Shown here: positions 1 through 6,331 of the stretch, piece after piece | How the letters are laid out: each line of letters opens with the position of its first letter | Numbering within the stretch: position 1 is the stretch's first letter | From: a virus | IMG/VR virus record: IMGVR_UViG_3300019124_000019 | Location: 1-37,777 of that record | Direction: 5' to 3' (one strand) | DNA: 37,777 nucleotides | Made by a program: the position numbers and the translations under genes | Notes under the pieces: model-generated | Databases searched by the model: none | Told to the model about the DNA's origin: nothing | What the model saw: the letters and a program-made list of their open reading frames with translations, nothing else

Positions 1-44
1 CCGACTCATACGCACCTCCGTAACCTGAGCACCGTATACATGTC
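1..44. repeat. att-type direct repeat, left copy (phage P arm)
   Basis: These 44 bases are identical to 37573-37616. After them the two copies diverge (CAGTGG here, GAGCGG on the right). The repeat contains, on the minus strand, a GGAGGTG ribosome site and the first three codons (ATG AGT CGG) of the gene that is complete at 37366-37581. Read in the dprA frame it does not look like DprA, so it is phage sequence. This edge therefore looks like attP (circular or tandem phage), or like an unusually long shared core, rather than a normal attL with dprA on its left. Confidence 0.8.
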
Positions 45-58
45 CAGTGGCACGGTCC

Positions 59-1480
59 TTATATCACCGGGTCGAACTCCACCCGCAACACGCCACCCGG
101 CGCGACCAGCACCCGCAACCCCAGCCGTACGGCCGTCACGTGCAGGTTCTCCGCGCTCACCGCGTCCCGCAGCGCCGCACGCAACTGCTCAGGCCTGACC
201 GTCACGCGCGTCTCACGCGGCGTATTCAGAATCGCCTGCTCCTGCAAATCCAGCCGCGCTTTCTTCTCCCGGTACTCCGCGAGGGAATCCACGCCGTTCT
301 CGTACGCCTCCGCGATGCGCTTCCGCCGCTGCTTGATGTCCGCGAGAAGCGGCGTGACGTCCTGCACGCCACCCTCGCGCTGCGGCAGGTACGGCGTGAG
401 GTCCGTCGTGTCGAGCGTGAGGTCACGCAGAAACGCGACGAGCGGCTGGTGAATCGCGTCGACGCGGTAGTACGTGCCGTGCGCGCAGCCGAGGCGACGC
501 GCGGGCGTGTGCCGCTTGTCCCCGCACGTGTAGTAGTAATGCCGGCGCGCGCGCTCGTGATGCCCCGTCATGGCGCGGCCGCACTCGGCGCAGTAAATGC
601 GGCCCTGCAGCGGGAACGCGTCCGTGCGGGTGCCGCGGCGACCCTGCCCGGTTCGGCGGGCGTCCATGGCGCGCTGCGCGGCATGCCAGAGTTCCTCACT
701 GACGATCGGCGGGCACGGCGCGGAGTAGGACTCTTTCATGACGCGTTTGCGGCCGCGTCGGTCGCGTCCGAACACCCATTCGCCTCGGTACGCGGGGTCG
801 CGGAGCATGTCGTGAATGACGGTCGGGTCCCACGCGTCCCGCCCGGTGGGGGAGGGAACGCCGAGCTGCTGGAGTTCCCGCGCGATGCCGTACTGTCCGA
901 CCTCGAGGGAGCGTTCGAACATCCAGCGCACCCACCCGGCTTCGGTGGGGTGGATCTTGCCGTTCTTCCAGCCGTACTTGCGGAGCGTGACGAGCGGCTG
1001 CCCGGGAATGCCGAGGTGGGGTTTGCCTTTGACTTTGACGATTTTGCCGTCGGTGAGGCGTTGAATGATGCGGCGTCGCTCGAAGTCCGCGAAGACCATG
1101 CGCATTCCGAAGTTCACGGCGCCGGTGTCGTTCGTGAGGTCGAGCATGCCGTCGTGGACGGTGTGGACGTTGAGTCCGGCATTCTGGAGGGTTTCGAGGA
1201 GGGCGTAGCCGGCTTTTGGGTGGCGGGCGAGGCGGATGGCGTCGTAGAGGATGACGTCGCTGTAGCGGCTGGCGTTCGTGAGGAGTTTGCCGAATCCGGC
1301 GCGTTGTTCGGTGGTGCCGGTGATGGTGTCGGTGTAGATGTCGTCGGGTGCGAAGTTGAGGCCGCGCCGGAGGGCGTATTGGGTGCAGGCGTCGAGTTGG
1401 ACGTCCAGGCCGTCGATGTCCTCGTCTTTTTCGTCTCCGTAGGGGTTGGAGACGCGGAGGTACAGGGCGGTTCGGGTCAT
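59..1480 (-). CDS. int: Large serine recombinase (phage integrase)
   Basis: The 473-aa protein is a large serine integrase that catalyses attP x attB recombination. The N-terminal resolvase domain begins with the LYLRVS motif, in which Ser11 is the predicted nucleophile. A Recombinase domain follows at roughly residues 190-290, then a zinc ribbon from about residue 297 (CAEC, then two further cysteines), and a C-terminal coiled-coil-like segment. The start at 1480 was chosen because its ATG overlaps the stop of the upstream exported-protein gene (ATGA) and because homologues begin just before the LYLRVS strand; a longer in-frame start adds 18 unrelated residues. It is the last gene of the minus-strand lysogeny operon. 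Its stop lies 14 bp from the end of the 44-bp att repeat. No family-defining residue appears to be missing. Confidence 0.95.
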   Translation of the reverse strand: MTRTALYLRVSNPYGDEKDEDIDGLDVQLDACTQYALRRGLNFAPDDIYTDTITGTTEQRAGFGKLLTNASRYSDVILYDAIRLARHPKAGYALLETLQNAGLNVHTVHDGMLDLTNDTGAVNFGMRMVFADFERRRIIQRLTDGKIVKVKGKPHLGIPGQPLVTLRKYGWKNGKIHPTEAGWVRWMFERSLEVGQYGIARELQQLGVPSPTGRDAWDPTVIHDMLRDPAYRGEWVFGRDRRGRKRVMKESYSAPCPPIVSEELWHAAQRAMDARRTGQGRRGTRTDAFPLQGRIYCAECGRAMTGHHERARRHYYYTCGDKRHTPARRLGCAHGTYYRVDAIHQPLVAFLRDLTLDTTDLTPYLPQREGGVQDVTPLLADIKQRRKRIAEAYENGVDSLAEYREKKARLDLQEQAILNTPRETRVTVRPEQLRAALRDAVSAENLHVTAVRLGLRVLVAPGGVLRVEFDPVI

Positions 1481-1959
1481 TTCACAGCTTGAATTCGAAG
1501 GAAGAAGGACGTGCCGGTGCCGGAGACTTCCCATTTCGCTCCGTATCGCGTGATCGAATAGGGCTTGCCGGTCTTGGTCGCCATGACGGCTTTCTCAACC
1601 CACGCACGCGAAGCGCTGGCGTTGTTTCCTTTGAATGGGAGCGTCGCGAGGTAGCCGAAGAAGTCACGAGCGAACGAGCGTGATTTAGCGTCCAGCCCGA
1701 CGTATGCTGCTTCGACCATTTGAACTTGAGTGACGTTTGGGCTGTAAATGCAGACGTCCGCGACCCCGTTGTTGCTCTTCCCGCATTTCATGGATCGGGT
1801 GCGTTGCTGTTTCCAGTCGTCGAAGGTGAAGCCCTTTGGTTGAAGGTCCAGGTAGATGTCTACAGCCATCAAATCGGGCAGCACGGGCGACGTGGCAGCG
1901 ACCGCAGAGCTGGTCGCTATAGAGGCGATCAGGATGAGCAGGATGCGACTTGCGTTCAT
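1477..1959 (-). CDS. Small exported protein in the lysogeny operon
   Basis: This 160-aa protein starts with a clear signal peptide (basic MNASR, hydrophobic LLILIASIA, small residues around AVAA). The mature part has one nearby cysteine pair (CGKSNNGVADVC), which could form a disulphide outside the cytoplasm. I do not recognise the family. An AAGGAG ribosome site precedes the ATG, and the stop overlaps the integrase start, so the two are probably translationally coupled. Its place between the immunity genes and the integrase means it should be expressed in the lysogen. A superinfection-exclusion or other lysogenic conversion role is therefore possible, but this is inference from position and export only. 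Confidence 0.75.
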   Translation of the reverse strand: MNASRILLILIASIATSSAVAATSPVLPDLMAVDIYLDLQPKGFTFDDWKQQRTRSMKCGKSNNGVADVCIYSPNVTQVQMVEAAYVGLDAKSRSFARDFFGYLATLPFKGNNASASRAWVEKAVMATKTGKPYSITRYGAKWEVSGTGTSFFLRIQAVK

Positions 1960-1968
1960 GAGGGCTCC

Positions 1969-2649
1969 TTACGTGGCAAACATCCCGATGCACTTCCGGC
2001 TGCCGGGGATGACAAGTAGATTCGCTTCGGTTTCCTCCACGTTGACACGAACCAACCCGGCTTCTGCGCTCAAACTAGGGAACACATCTGGGAGTCGATC
2101 GTATGTACGAAAGGGAAGGGCGAAGTGATTCCGGGCGATGTCCATGACGCGCCTGCCGGTGGCAATGAAGCCCGCGCGGCTCGCGTTGGGGTCATGATGA
2201 ACAAGGCGTCGGAGGGCAGCGCTATAACTGGCGTGCGCTTGCTCGCGAAGGTGCTGAAGGGCGCGAGGTGTGGCGCCATAGAGGCGGAGGGCTTCCTCTA
2301 CCATCGGGTCAGGCATGAGGAGTAGGCTCGCGCCGAGGTTGCATAGCGCCTCGACGTCCCACTCTGCTTCTTCGTAGGTACCGTGGTAGTCAACAAGGGC
2401 GTCCTCGATGCCGATTTGTTGCATGAGGATATGCGCGAGCTCGTGGTAACTGGTGAAGCGGCGCCGGCTGCCGTATTCCTCATAGGCAATGGTGATGCGA
2501 GGTGGGGGACCACTGACAGCACTGTTCCAGGGGCCGGGGTGAACGATGATGCGGAGATGACGGGCGAGGGCGTGGAAATCTCGTTCATACCCGTATGCGG
2601 CGTGGGTGCGGCGGACGTGCGTGAGATAGATGGAGACGATTTCGTGCAC
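1969..2649 (-). CDS. ImmA/IrrE-type metallopeptidase
   Basis: The 226-aa protein carries the zinc-peptidase motif HELAH (in TSYHELAHILMQQ), followed by an acidic stretch with EAEWDVEALCN and LLLMP. This is the pattern of the ImmA/IrrE family (COG2856), which cleaves or inactivates XRE-type repressors. The GTG start at 2649 is preceded by TAGGAG at good spacing; a longer reading overlaps the repressor gene and is less likely. The gene follows the repressor by 8 bp, so the pair is co-transcribed. The known precedents are ImmA-ImmR of ICEBs1 and IrrE-DdrO of Deinococcus. The expected role is release of repression after a stress signal. The C-terminal part (about residues 150-226) could be the sensing region. 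Confidence 0.87.
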   Translation of the reverse strand: MHEIVSIYLTHVRRTHAAYGYERDFHALARHLRIIVHPGPWNSAVSGPPPRITIAYEEYGSRRRFTSYHELAHILMQQIGIEDALVDYHGTYEEAEWDVEALCNLGASLLLMPDPMVEEALRLYGATPRALQHLREQAHASYSAALRRLVHHDPNASRAGFIATGRRVMDIARNHFALPFRTYDRLPDVFPSLSAEAGLVRVNVEETEANLLVIPGSRKCIGMFAT

Positions 2650-2657
2650 CGTGGCTC

Positions 2658-3161
2658 CTATTGGTCGTCTTCGGGCTCGATGCCGTGCCGCACGAGGTCG
2701 CGATAGATGTCCCACCACTGATCCGGGTTTTCTGGTTTGGGACCTCGGAATCGCATGCGGCTGAGGTAAGAGCGCCAGCGGTACTCGTCGAGTTCCGGTG
2801 CAATGCTGCGTCGATCCACGATCATTTTCTCGAGAGCTGGGGACAATTCGAGCGGCGTGCGGCGCTGAATGGTGGTTCGCTTTTCTTCGTAGGAGGCGAG
2901 CCCCAGATCAATGCCCGTTGCAGCTTCGAGCTCGGCGAGTGTCCAATTCAGTCCCTTTGCCAAGCCGGCGAGCCGTGCAGCGGTGAGGTTGGCGAGTTCG
3001 TAGCGCCCACCCTCAAGCTCGCTGACCGTGGTTTGGTTGAGAATTCCACTGTCTAGCGCCACGGCTTCTTGGCTCTTTCCGAGAGCAACGCGGCGCAAGC
3101 GAAGCATTTGCGCCCACTGTGGGACTGGCTTTTTCTCGGATCGTGGCTTCATGGGCGGCAC
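2658..3161 (-). CDS. XRE-family lysogeny repressor
   Basis: A helix-turn-helix of the XRE type lies near the N-terminus (RRVALGKSQEAVALDSG, then TVSELEGGRYE). It is followed by a charged C-terminal region with several tryptophans. This is the expected CI/ImmR-like repressor, divergent from the Cro-like gene and upstream of the ImmA-type protease. The start is uncertain. GTG 3161 has AGAGAGGA about 9 nt upstream and gives 167 aa; ATG 3152 and ATG 3197 are alternatives, the latter very close to the palindromic operator at 3200-3217. There is no CI-type LexA protease domain, which fits inactivation by the neighbouring metallopeptidase rather than self-cleavage. Confidence 0.85.
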   Translation of the reverse strand: MPPMKPRSEKKPVPQWAQMLRLRRVALGKSQEAVALDSGILNQTTVSELEGGRYELANLTAARLAGLAKGLNWTLAELEAATGIDLGLASYEEKRTTIQRRTPLELSPALEKMIVDRRSIAPELDEYRWRSYLSRMRFRGPKPENPDQWWDIYRDLVRHGIEPEDDQ

Positions 3162-3199
3162 GTCCGGCAGTCCTCTCTCAAATACGAGCGTAACCATAC

Positions 3200-3217
3200 T
3201 GACGTACCCATACGTCA
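3200..3217. promoter_or_regulatory. Palindromic operator in the repressor/Cro control region
   Basis: TGACGTA-CCCA-TACGTCA is a perfect palindrome with 7-bp arms and a 4-bp centre. It lies between the two divergent regulators, next to the possible repressor start at 3197. This is the natural binding site for the XRE repressor and/or the Cro-like protein. Confidence 0.75.
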
Positions 3218-3276
3218 ATAGTCGTTCACGGGTTCCCCGATAGTCTAAAAGCACACCCGTAGTGCTATTGACGTAT
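3210..3276. repeat. 12-bp inverted repeat CTATTGACGTAT flanking the divergent promoters
   Basis: CTATTGACGTAT is read on the plus strand at 3265-3276 and on the minus strand at 3221-3210. The right copy carries the -35 box of the Cro-like gene. The left copy overlaps the 18-bp palindrome. The symmetry suggests one regulator binding both sides of the switch. Confidence 0.75.
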
Positions 3277-3296
3277 CACCCGAAGACCCATAAACT
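3268..3296 (+). promoter_or_regulatory. Early promoter for the Cro-like gene
   Basis: TTGACG (3268-3273) and TAAACT (3291-3296) are separated by exactly 17 bp. Transcription should begin near 3303, which is an ATG in the reading frame of the Cro-like gene, so the mRNA would be leaderless. The -35 box lies inside the repeated operator half-site, so binding there would block polymerase. Confidence 0.72.
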
Positions 3297-3302
3297 ATGG
3301 AT

Positions 3303-3542
3303 ATGCAAATGAAGCGGCTGCGGGAACTTCGGGAAAGGCAAGGCCTTTCCCGAGAGGCACTCGCTCGGAAGGCAGGGGTATCGGCTGCGCTGATTCAAGC
3401 TCACGAGCAGGGCAGAAAGACGGATACGTACTTCAGCGCCGCCTTTCACCTCGCGGGGGCGCTGGGGGTGCGCATCGAAGAGCTTTTCGCGATCGATGAT
3501 ATGGGTTTCCGGGTAGACCACGAAGAGAAGGTGCCTGCATGA
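3303..3542 (+). CDS. Cro-like XRE regulator
   Basis: The 79-aa protein is almost entirely an XRE helix-turn-helix: RLRELRERQGLSREALARKA is followed by a recognition helix in VSAALIQAHEQGRK. It is the first gene of the rightward early operon and diverges from the repressor. The in-frame ATG at 3297 directly abuts the -10 box, so the ATG at 3303 was taken as the start of a leaderless message; ATG 3309 is also possible. No Shine-Dalgarno sequence is visible, which agrees with this. Its stop overlaps the next start (ATGA). The probable role is Cro-type antagonism of the repressor or early-gene control. Confidence 0.85.
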   Translation: MQMKRLRELRERQGLSREALARKAGVSAALIQAHEQGRKTDTYFSAAFHLAGALGVRIEELFAIDDMGFRVDHEEKVPA

Positions 3543-3688
3543 CCCGCAAGGAGCAGCCCATCTGCCGCATCGAAAGCGTCACCTTCCGAGGCGAACCCTT
3601 CGACGCGCGGAAGCACACACCCGCGCTGATCCAGGCGCTTCTCGCGCCGCGTCTCACCACCCCGGCTGAACCGCGCAAGAGCGCGTAA
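3539..3688 (+). CDS. Small protein, 49 aa, unknown function
   Basis: The ATG overlaps the stop of the Cro-like gene in an ATGA junction, implying translational coupling. The product is 49 aa and basic, beginning MTRKEQPICRIESVTF. Early lysogeny-switch regions often have such small coupled proteins, but I do not recognise this one. Confidence 0.6.
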   Translation: MTRKEQPICRIESVTFRGEPFDARKHTPALIQALLAPRLTTPAEPRKSA

Positions 3689-3695
3689 GCAGAAA

Positions 3696-3728
3696 CCCCG
3701 CTCACAGGCGTGTGCGCGCCGAGCGGGG
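3696..3728. other. Hairpin CCCCGCTC/GAGCGGGG between early genes
   Basis: An 8-bp perfect stem (3696-3703 with 3721-3728) encloses a 17-nt loop, directly after the stop of the 49-aa gene and before the ribosome site of the next gene. There is no T-tract, so it may be a weak terminator, an RNA-processing element or a translation-control stem. Confidence 0.4.
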
Positions 3729-3747
3729 AGAGGACGGAGGTCCTTCC

Positions 3748-3999
3748 ATGAGTGTAGCAGCCAGAAAACGCCCCGCCACATTAGAAACCCCCGAGTGCGG
3801 CCCCAACGCGCCTTCACTCGGTGACGTGCGCTTCGAGGAACGCTGCGACCGGCACGCCAAGCGAATCACCGCGCGCCTCGCCGGCAAGCGCCCCTTCCGC
3901 TGCGTCGAGTGCCAGCAGGACTGGAGCGCGGAAGCCGCGTACTACAGCGACGCGGAATGCCGCTGCTGTGGTGGACGCCTCGAGGAAGTGGCCGCATGA
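3748..3999 (+). CDS. Zinc-ribbon-like small protein
   Basis: The 83-aa product has a CxxC pair (CVEC, residues 52-55) and a cluster CRCC at 71-74, plus Cys17 and Cys33, which suggests a small zinc-binding fold. The ATG at 3748 follows GACGGAGG at good spacing; a longer open frame to 3712 lacks this. The stop overlaps the next start. Small zinc-ribbon proteins are common in phage early operons as nucleic-acid or protein adaptors, but no function can be assigned here. Confidence 0.72.
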   Translation: MSVAARKRPATLETPECGPNAPSLGDVRFEERCDRHAKRITARLAGKRPFRCVECQQDWSAEAAYYSDAECRCCGGRLEEVAA

Positions 4000-4241
4000 A
4001 GAACCATAAGCTGCCTCGACCCGGAACCATTGCTCGCAAAGTTTACGACGTGATCGCGGAGTTCCCTGGCGTCAGGGTCTCCACGGCCGAAATTGCGGTT
4101 GAAGCTGGCATCAGCAGTCACGCCGCTGGCTGTCACGCCTACGATCTCGAAAAACGCGGGTTTGTGAGGGGCACCAAGCCGGGCCTGGGGCGGAAAGCAG
4201 AGTACTGGATTGAAGCGCACGAACAGGAAGTGGCCGCGTGA
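3996..4241 (+). CDS. Winged-helix DNA-binding protein
   Basis: This 81-aa protein looks like a stand-alone winged helix: TIARKVYDVIAEFPGVRVST, then AEIAVEAGISSHAAGCHAYDLEKRGFV and a charged wing. It resembles MarR/ArsR-like or initiator winged helices. The start overlaps the preceding stop by 4 bp (ATGA). It may regulate early genes or bind the replication region; the sequence does not tell which. Confidence 0.7.
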   Translation: MKNHKLPRPGTIARKVYDVIAEFPGVRVSTAEIAVEAGISSHAAGCHAYDLEKRGFVRGTKPGLGRKAEYWIEAHEQEVAA

Positions 4242-4681
4242 GCGGGCGCAAGCACCCTCACATCCCCATCGAGCAATGGGGCAAGGACCACTGGAGCCTG
4301 CTCGCCTACGTCGAAACGCGCTGCGTCGACTACAACGGGGCGCTGGACCTGCGTCGCATGACCGTCAACCCGAACCTCTACCGACGCGCGTACCGCCTGC
4401 GCTTCGAACAGTTCGGAGGGCACGTCGGCGAAAAGGGAGCCCAATGGACGGGCAAGCACATCACTCGTCTCGCGTCCGGCTTCGAAGCTCCTGCAGGGCA
4501 CTGCGACCGCGCGATCCTTGACGATCTCGCGGGAGAGGGCCTCGTCATCATCCACGACGAAGACCTCGTTGAGATGACCCCACTCGGAAGTCGCGTTGGG
4601 GGCGAATTGCGTGCGGCGAAAGCAGGCGGCATCAATTACGCCGAGTTCAGCAGTGACGCCATGAAGGCAGGTGCCGCATGA
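4238..4681 (+). CDS. Hypothetical early protein, 147 aa
   Basis: The GTG start overlaps the previous stop (GTGA), and the 3' end overlaps the next ATG. The product is hydrophilic. The first two thirds contain WGKDHWSLLAYVETRCVDYNG, and the C-terminal part (RAILDDLAGEGLVIIHDEDLVEMTPLG) reads like a small winged-helix fragment. I do not recognise the family. The chain of 4-bp overlaps supports it as a real gene. Confidence 0.68.
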   Translation: MSGRKHPHIPIEQWGKDHWSLLAYVETRCVDYNGALDLRRMTVNPNLYRRAYRLRFEQFGGHVGEKGAQWTGKHITRLASGFEAPAGHCDRAILDDLAGEGLVIIHDEDLVEMTPLGSRVGGELRAAKAGGINYAEFSSDAMKAGAA

Positions 4682-4902
4682 GCGCCCCAGACATCACCCT
4701 GACCCTGAAGAAACCCGAAGAACTCTGCCCGTGCCTGCACGCCCTCGTCCAACTCGAACTCCTCGAGTGGACCACCAGCATGAACACGCAGACGGGCGAG
4801 ACGCACCCCCGTCTTGCGATCCGGCGAGGCGCGCGCAAGTTCACCTTCGTGAACTACTGCCCCAGCTGCGGCGCGGCGACCTACAAGGTCGGTGACGCAT
4901 GA
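4678..4902 (+). CDS. Small protein with CxC and CxxC motifs
   Basis: The 74-aa product has CPC near residue 17 and CPSCG near residue 61, which together could bind one zinc. Its start overlaps the upstream stop and its end overlaps the next start. The function is unknown. Confidence 0.65.
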   Translation: MSAPDITLTLKKPEELCPCLHALVQLELLEWTTSMNTQTGETHPRLAIRRGARKFTFVNYCPSCGAATYKVGDA

Positions 4903-5126
4903 CCGCCCCGTCCCGCCAACCCGCAGCGCCCGCCCTGCGTGACGCGTTCCTCCGCACGGACGTCCGCCGCCGCACCCACGCCCTCCTCGAGGAACGGTAC
5001 GGCCGCCGCGGCCTCCGCTGCGCCGCGTGCAACGCACCCCTCACGAACGGCCGCGTGTGGTGGTGCGAACCCTGCCAGGACACCCACACCAACGCCGCAG
5101 CCATGAAACGAAAGGCACTCCGCTGA
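4899..5126 (+). CDS. Small zinc-finger protein
   Basis: The 75-aa product contains a compact CxxC-CxxC zinc knuckle (CAAC and CEPC, about residues 41-57) after a basic N-terminal helix. It is coupled to its neighbours by overlaps at both ends. It is one of three cysteine-motif proteins in this stretch (3748-5126). It could be a nucleic-acid binder, but no family is recognised. Confidence 0.66.
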   Translation: MTAPSRQPAAPALRDAFLRTDVRRRTHALLEERYGRRGLRCAACNAPLTNGRVWWCEPCQDTHTNAAAMKRKALR

Positions 5127-5374
5127 TGCGCACCCTCGCCCTGGAACTCCGCGCCGCGACGGGATGCGGCCCCATCAGCTGGATCCTCCTTCTCGCCACG
5201 GCAACCGCCGCGATCCTCCTCGCCCTGCACGGCTGGCGCGAGGCCGTCACCGGCTCAGAGGACGGCGATCTGGTGCGCGCCGTGAATGCCCTCGTGATGT
5301 TCGCGGGCAGCACCGCCTCGATGCTCGTCGCGATCCTCGTCCTCGCGTTCAACCTCACCCGCGAAACCCCGTGA
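5126..5374 (+). CDS. Small membrane protein with two TM segments
   Basis: The ATG at 5126 overlaps the upstream stop (TGATG). The 82-aa protein has two hydrophobic helices, WILLLATATAAILLALHG and a second around MFAGSTASMLVAILVLAF, with an acidic linker. Inner-membrane location is likely. In an early operon it could be an exclusion or host-takeover protein, but this is not shown by the sequence. Confidence 0.68.
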   Translation: MRTLALELRAATGCGPISWILLLATATAAILLALHGWREAVTGSEDGDLVRAVNALVMFAGSTASMLVAILVLAFNLTRETP

Positions 5375-5495
5375 CGACCTGGAGGGCGGCGCATTCCTCA
5401 CCACGCCGAACCGCACCGCGACAGTTCACCAGCCCCGCACTCACCACACAACAAGCCAACCGCCCGAGCGGCAACCGGCACCCGAGGAGACCACC

Positions 5496-6176
5496 ATGCG
5501 CACCACCGGAGAAGTCAGCACCCCCAAAGCCACCGACGTCGTCATCTTCGACCCCGGCAGCTACAACGCCCGCCTCGTTGAAGCGTTCCTCGTCGCCGGC
5601 ACGAAGTACCAGTCCGACGAACCGCAAATCGAAGCGGTGTTCATGTGGGAAGTCGAAGAGGACGTCAAACCCGTTCGGGACGGCTTCAACGCCGTGAAGT
5701 ACAACGCCCTCACCGGGAATCTCGAATTCAACAGCGAACGCAAGTACGTCGGGAAATTCCAAACGCGCATCGAAGCGCTCGCCGGGCAGCAACTCAGCGC
5801 CGAGGACGTCACGAGTCTCGACGTGCACATCGACACGCCCGACTTCGTCACGACATTCGACGAGCTGCTCGGGTACCTCACGGAAACCGACGATCAAGGC
5901 CGCCCGCGCCGCGCCCTCCTGAAGAGCATCAAGCTCGGCGAACGCGAACTCATCGGCGGGGAAGTCATCCTCGCCCTCAGCGTCACCGAGAAAACGAAGA
6001 ACGGCCAGAAGCAGGAGTACCAGAAGATCGAAAGCGTCACGGCCATCCCGCGCCGCCGCGCCGCTCGAGGAGCCCGCGCCGCCGCGCCCACCGAGGACGA
6101 CCAGGCCGCCCTGATGGATCCGCCACCCACGCAGGGCCGCCGACGCGCGACCACCGAGCCCGACCTGCCGTTCTAA
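5496..6176 (+). CDS. SSB-like protein with an acidic DLPF tail
   Basis: This 226-aa protein ends in EPDLPF, which closely copies the conserved acidic tip of bacterial SSB (DDDIPF) that recruits replication proteins. A flexible basic and acidic linker (about residues 188-220) precedes the tip. The body contains beta-rich segments such as LIGGEVILALSVTEKTK that could form an OB-like fold, although it is not obviously a standard SSB. GAGGAG lies upstream of the ATG. Its neighbour is the primase/helicase, so a single-strand DNA-binding or recruitment role in phage replication is likely. A recombinase-type annealing protein is an alternative. Confidence 0.7.
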   Translation: MRTTGEVSTPKATDVVIFDPGSYNARLVEAFLVAGTKYQSDEPQIEAVFMWEVEEDVKPVRDGFNAVKYNALTGNLEFNSERKYVGKFQTRIEALAGQQLSAEDVTSLDVHIDTPDFVTTFDELLGYLTETDDQGRPRRALLKSIKLGERELIGGEVILALSVTEKTKNGQKQEYQKIESVTAIPRRRAARGARAAAPTEDDQAALMDPPPTQGRRRATTEPDLPF

Positions 6177-6184
6177 CGACACAA

Positions 6185-6223
6185 GAGCGCCCCGCCAATG
6201 CTTGCCGGCGGGGCGGGGCGCTC
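6185..6223 (+). terminator. GC-rich hairpin after the SSB-like gene
   Basis: A perfect 12-bp stem (GAGCGCCCCGCC, 6185-6196, with 6212-6223) has a 15-nt loop and follows the SSB-like stop by 8 bp. There is no clear T-tract, so it could terminate, pause polymerase or protect the 3' end of the upstream message. Confidence 0.5.
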
Positions 6224-6243
6224 GCACCAGAGGTGCCACCACC

Positions 6244-6321
6244 ATGATGACACTCCCAACACCACCTCTCATTACGCGCGGCACCCGGGCTGAGTTCCCG
6301 AACGGTCGCGCGATCACCTGA
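6244..6321 (+). CDS. Possible 25-aa leader peptide
   Basis: AGAGGTG precedes an ATG ATG start at 6244, and the frame ends 10 bp before the primase GTG. The peptide is MMTLPTPPLITRGTRAEF plus seven further residues. It could couple translation to the primase gene. Its short length makes it uncertain. Confidence 0.3.
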   Translation: MMTLPTPPLITRGTRAEFPNGRAIT

Positions 6322-6331
6322 GGAGACTCAC

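Noticed and set aside
47-1492. Long plus-strand open frame over the integrase
   Set aside because: It is an antisense shadow of the GC-rich integrase gene, which has clear family motifs.
3200-3276. Deinococcus radiation-response (RDRM) motif
   Set aside because: ATTGAC is shared, but the rest of the palindrome does not match the RDRM as I recall it, so a phage-specific operator is more likely.
5164-5697. Plus-strand frame crossing the 5374-5496 gap
   Set aside because: It is basic and low in complexity and overlaps the SSB-like gene out of frame. The 121-bp gap itself shows nothing beyond the ribosome site of the next gene.
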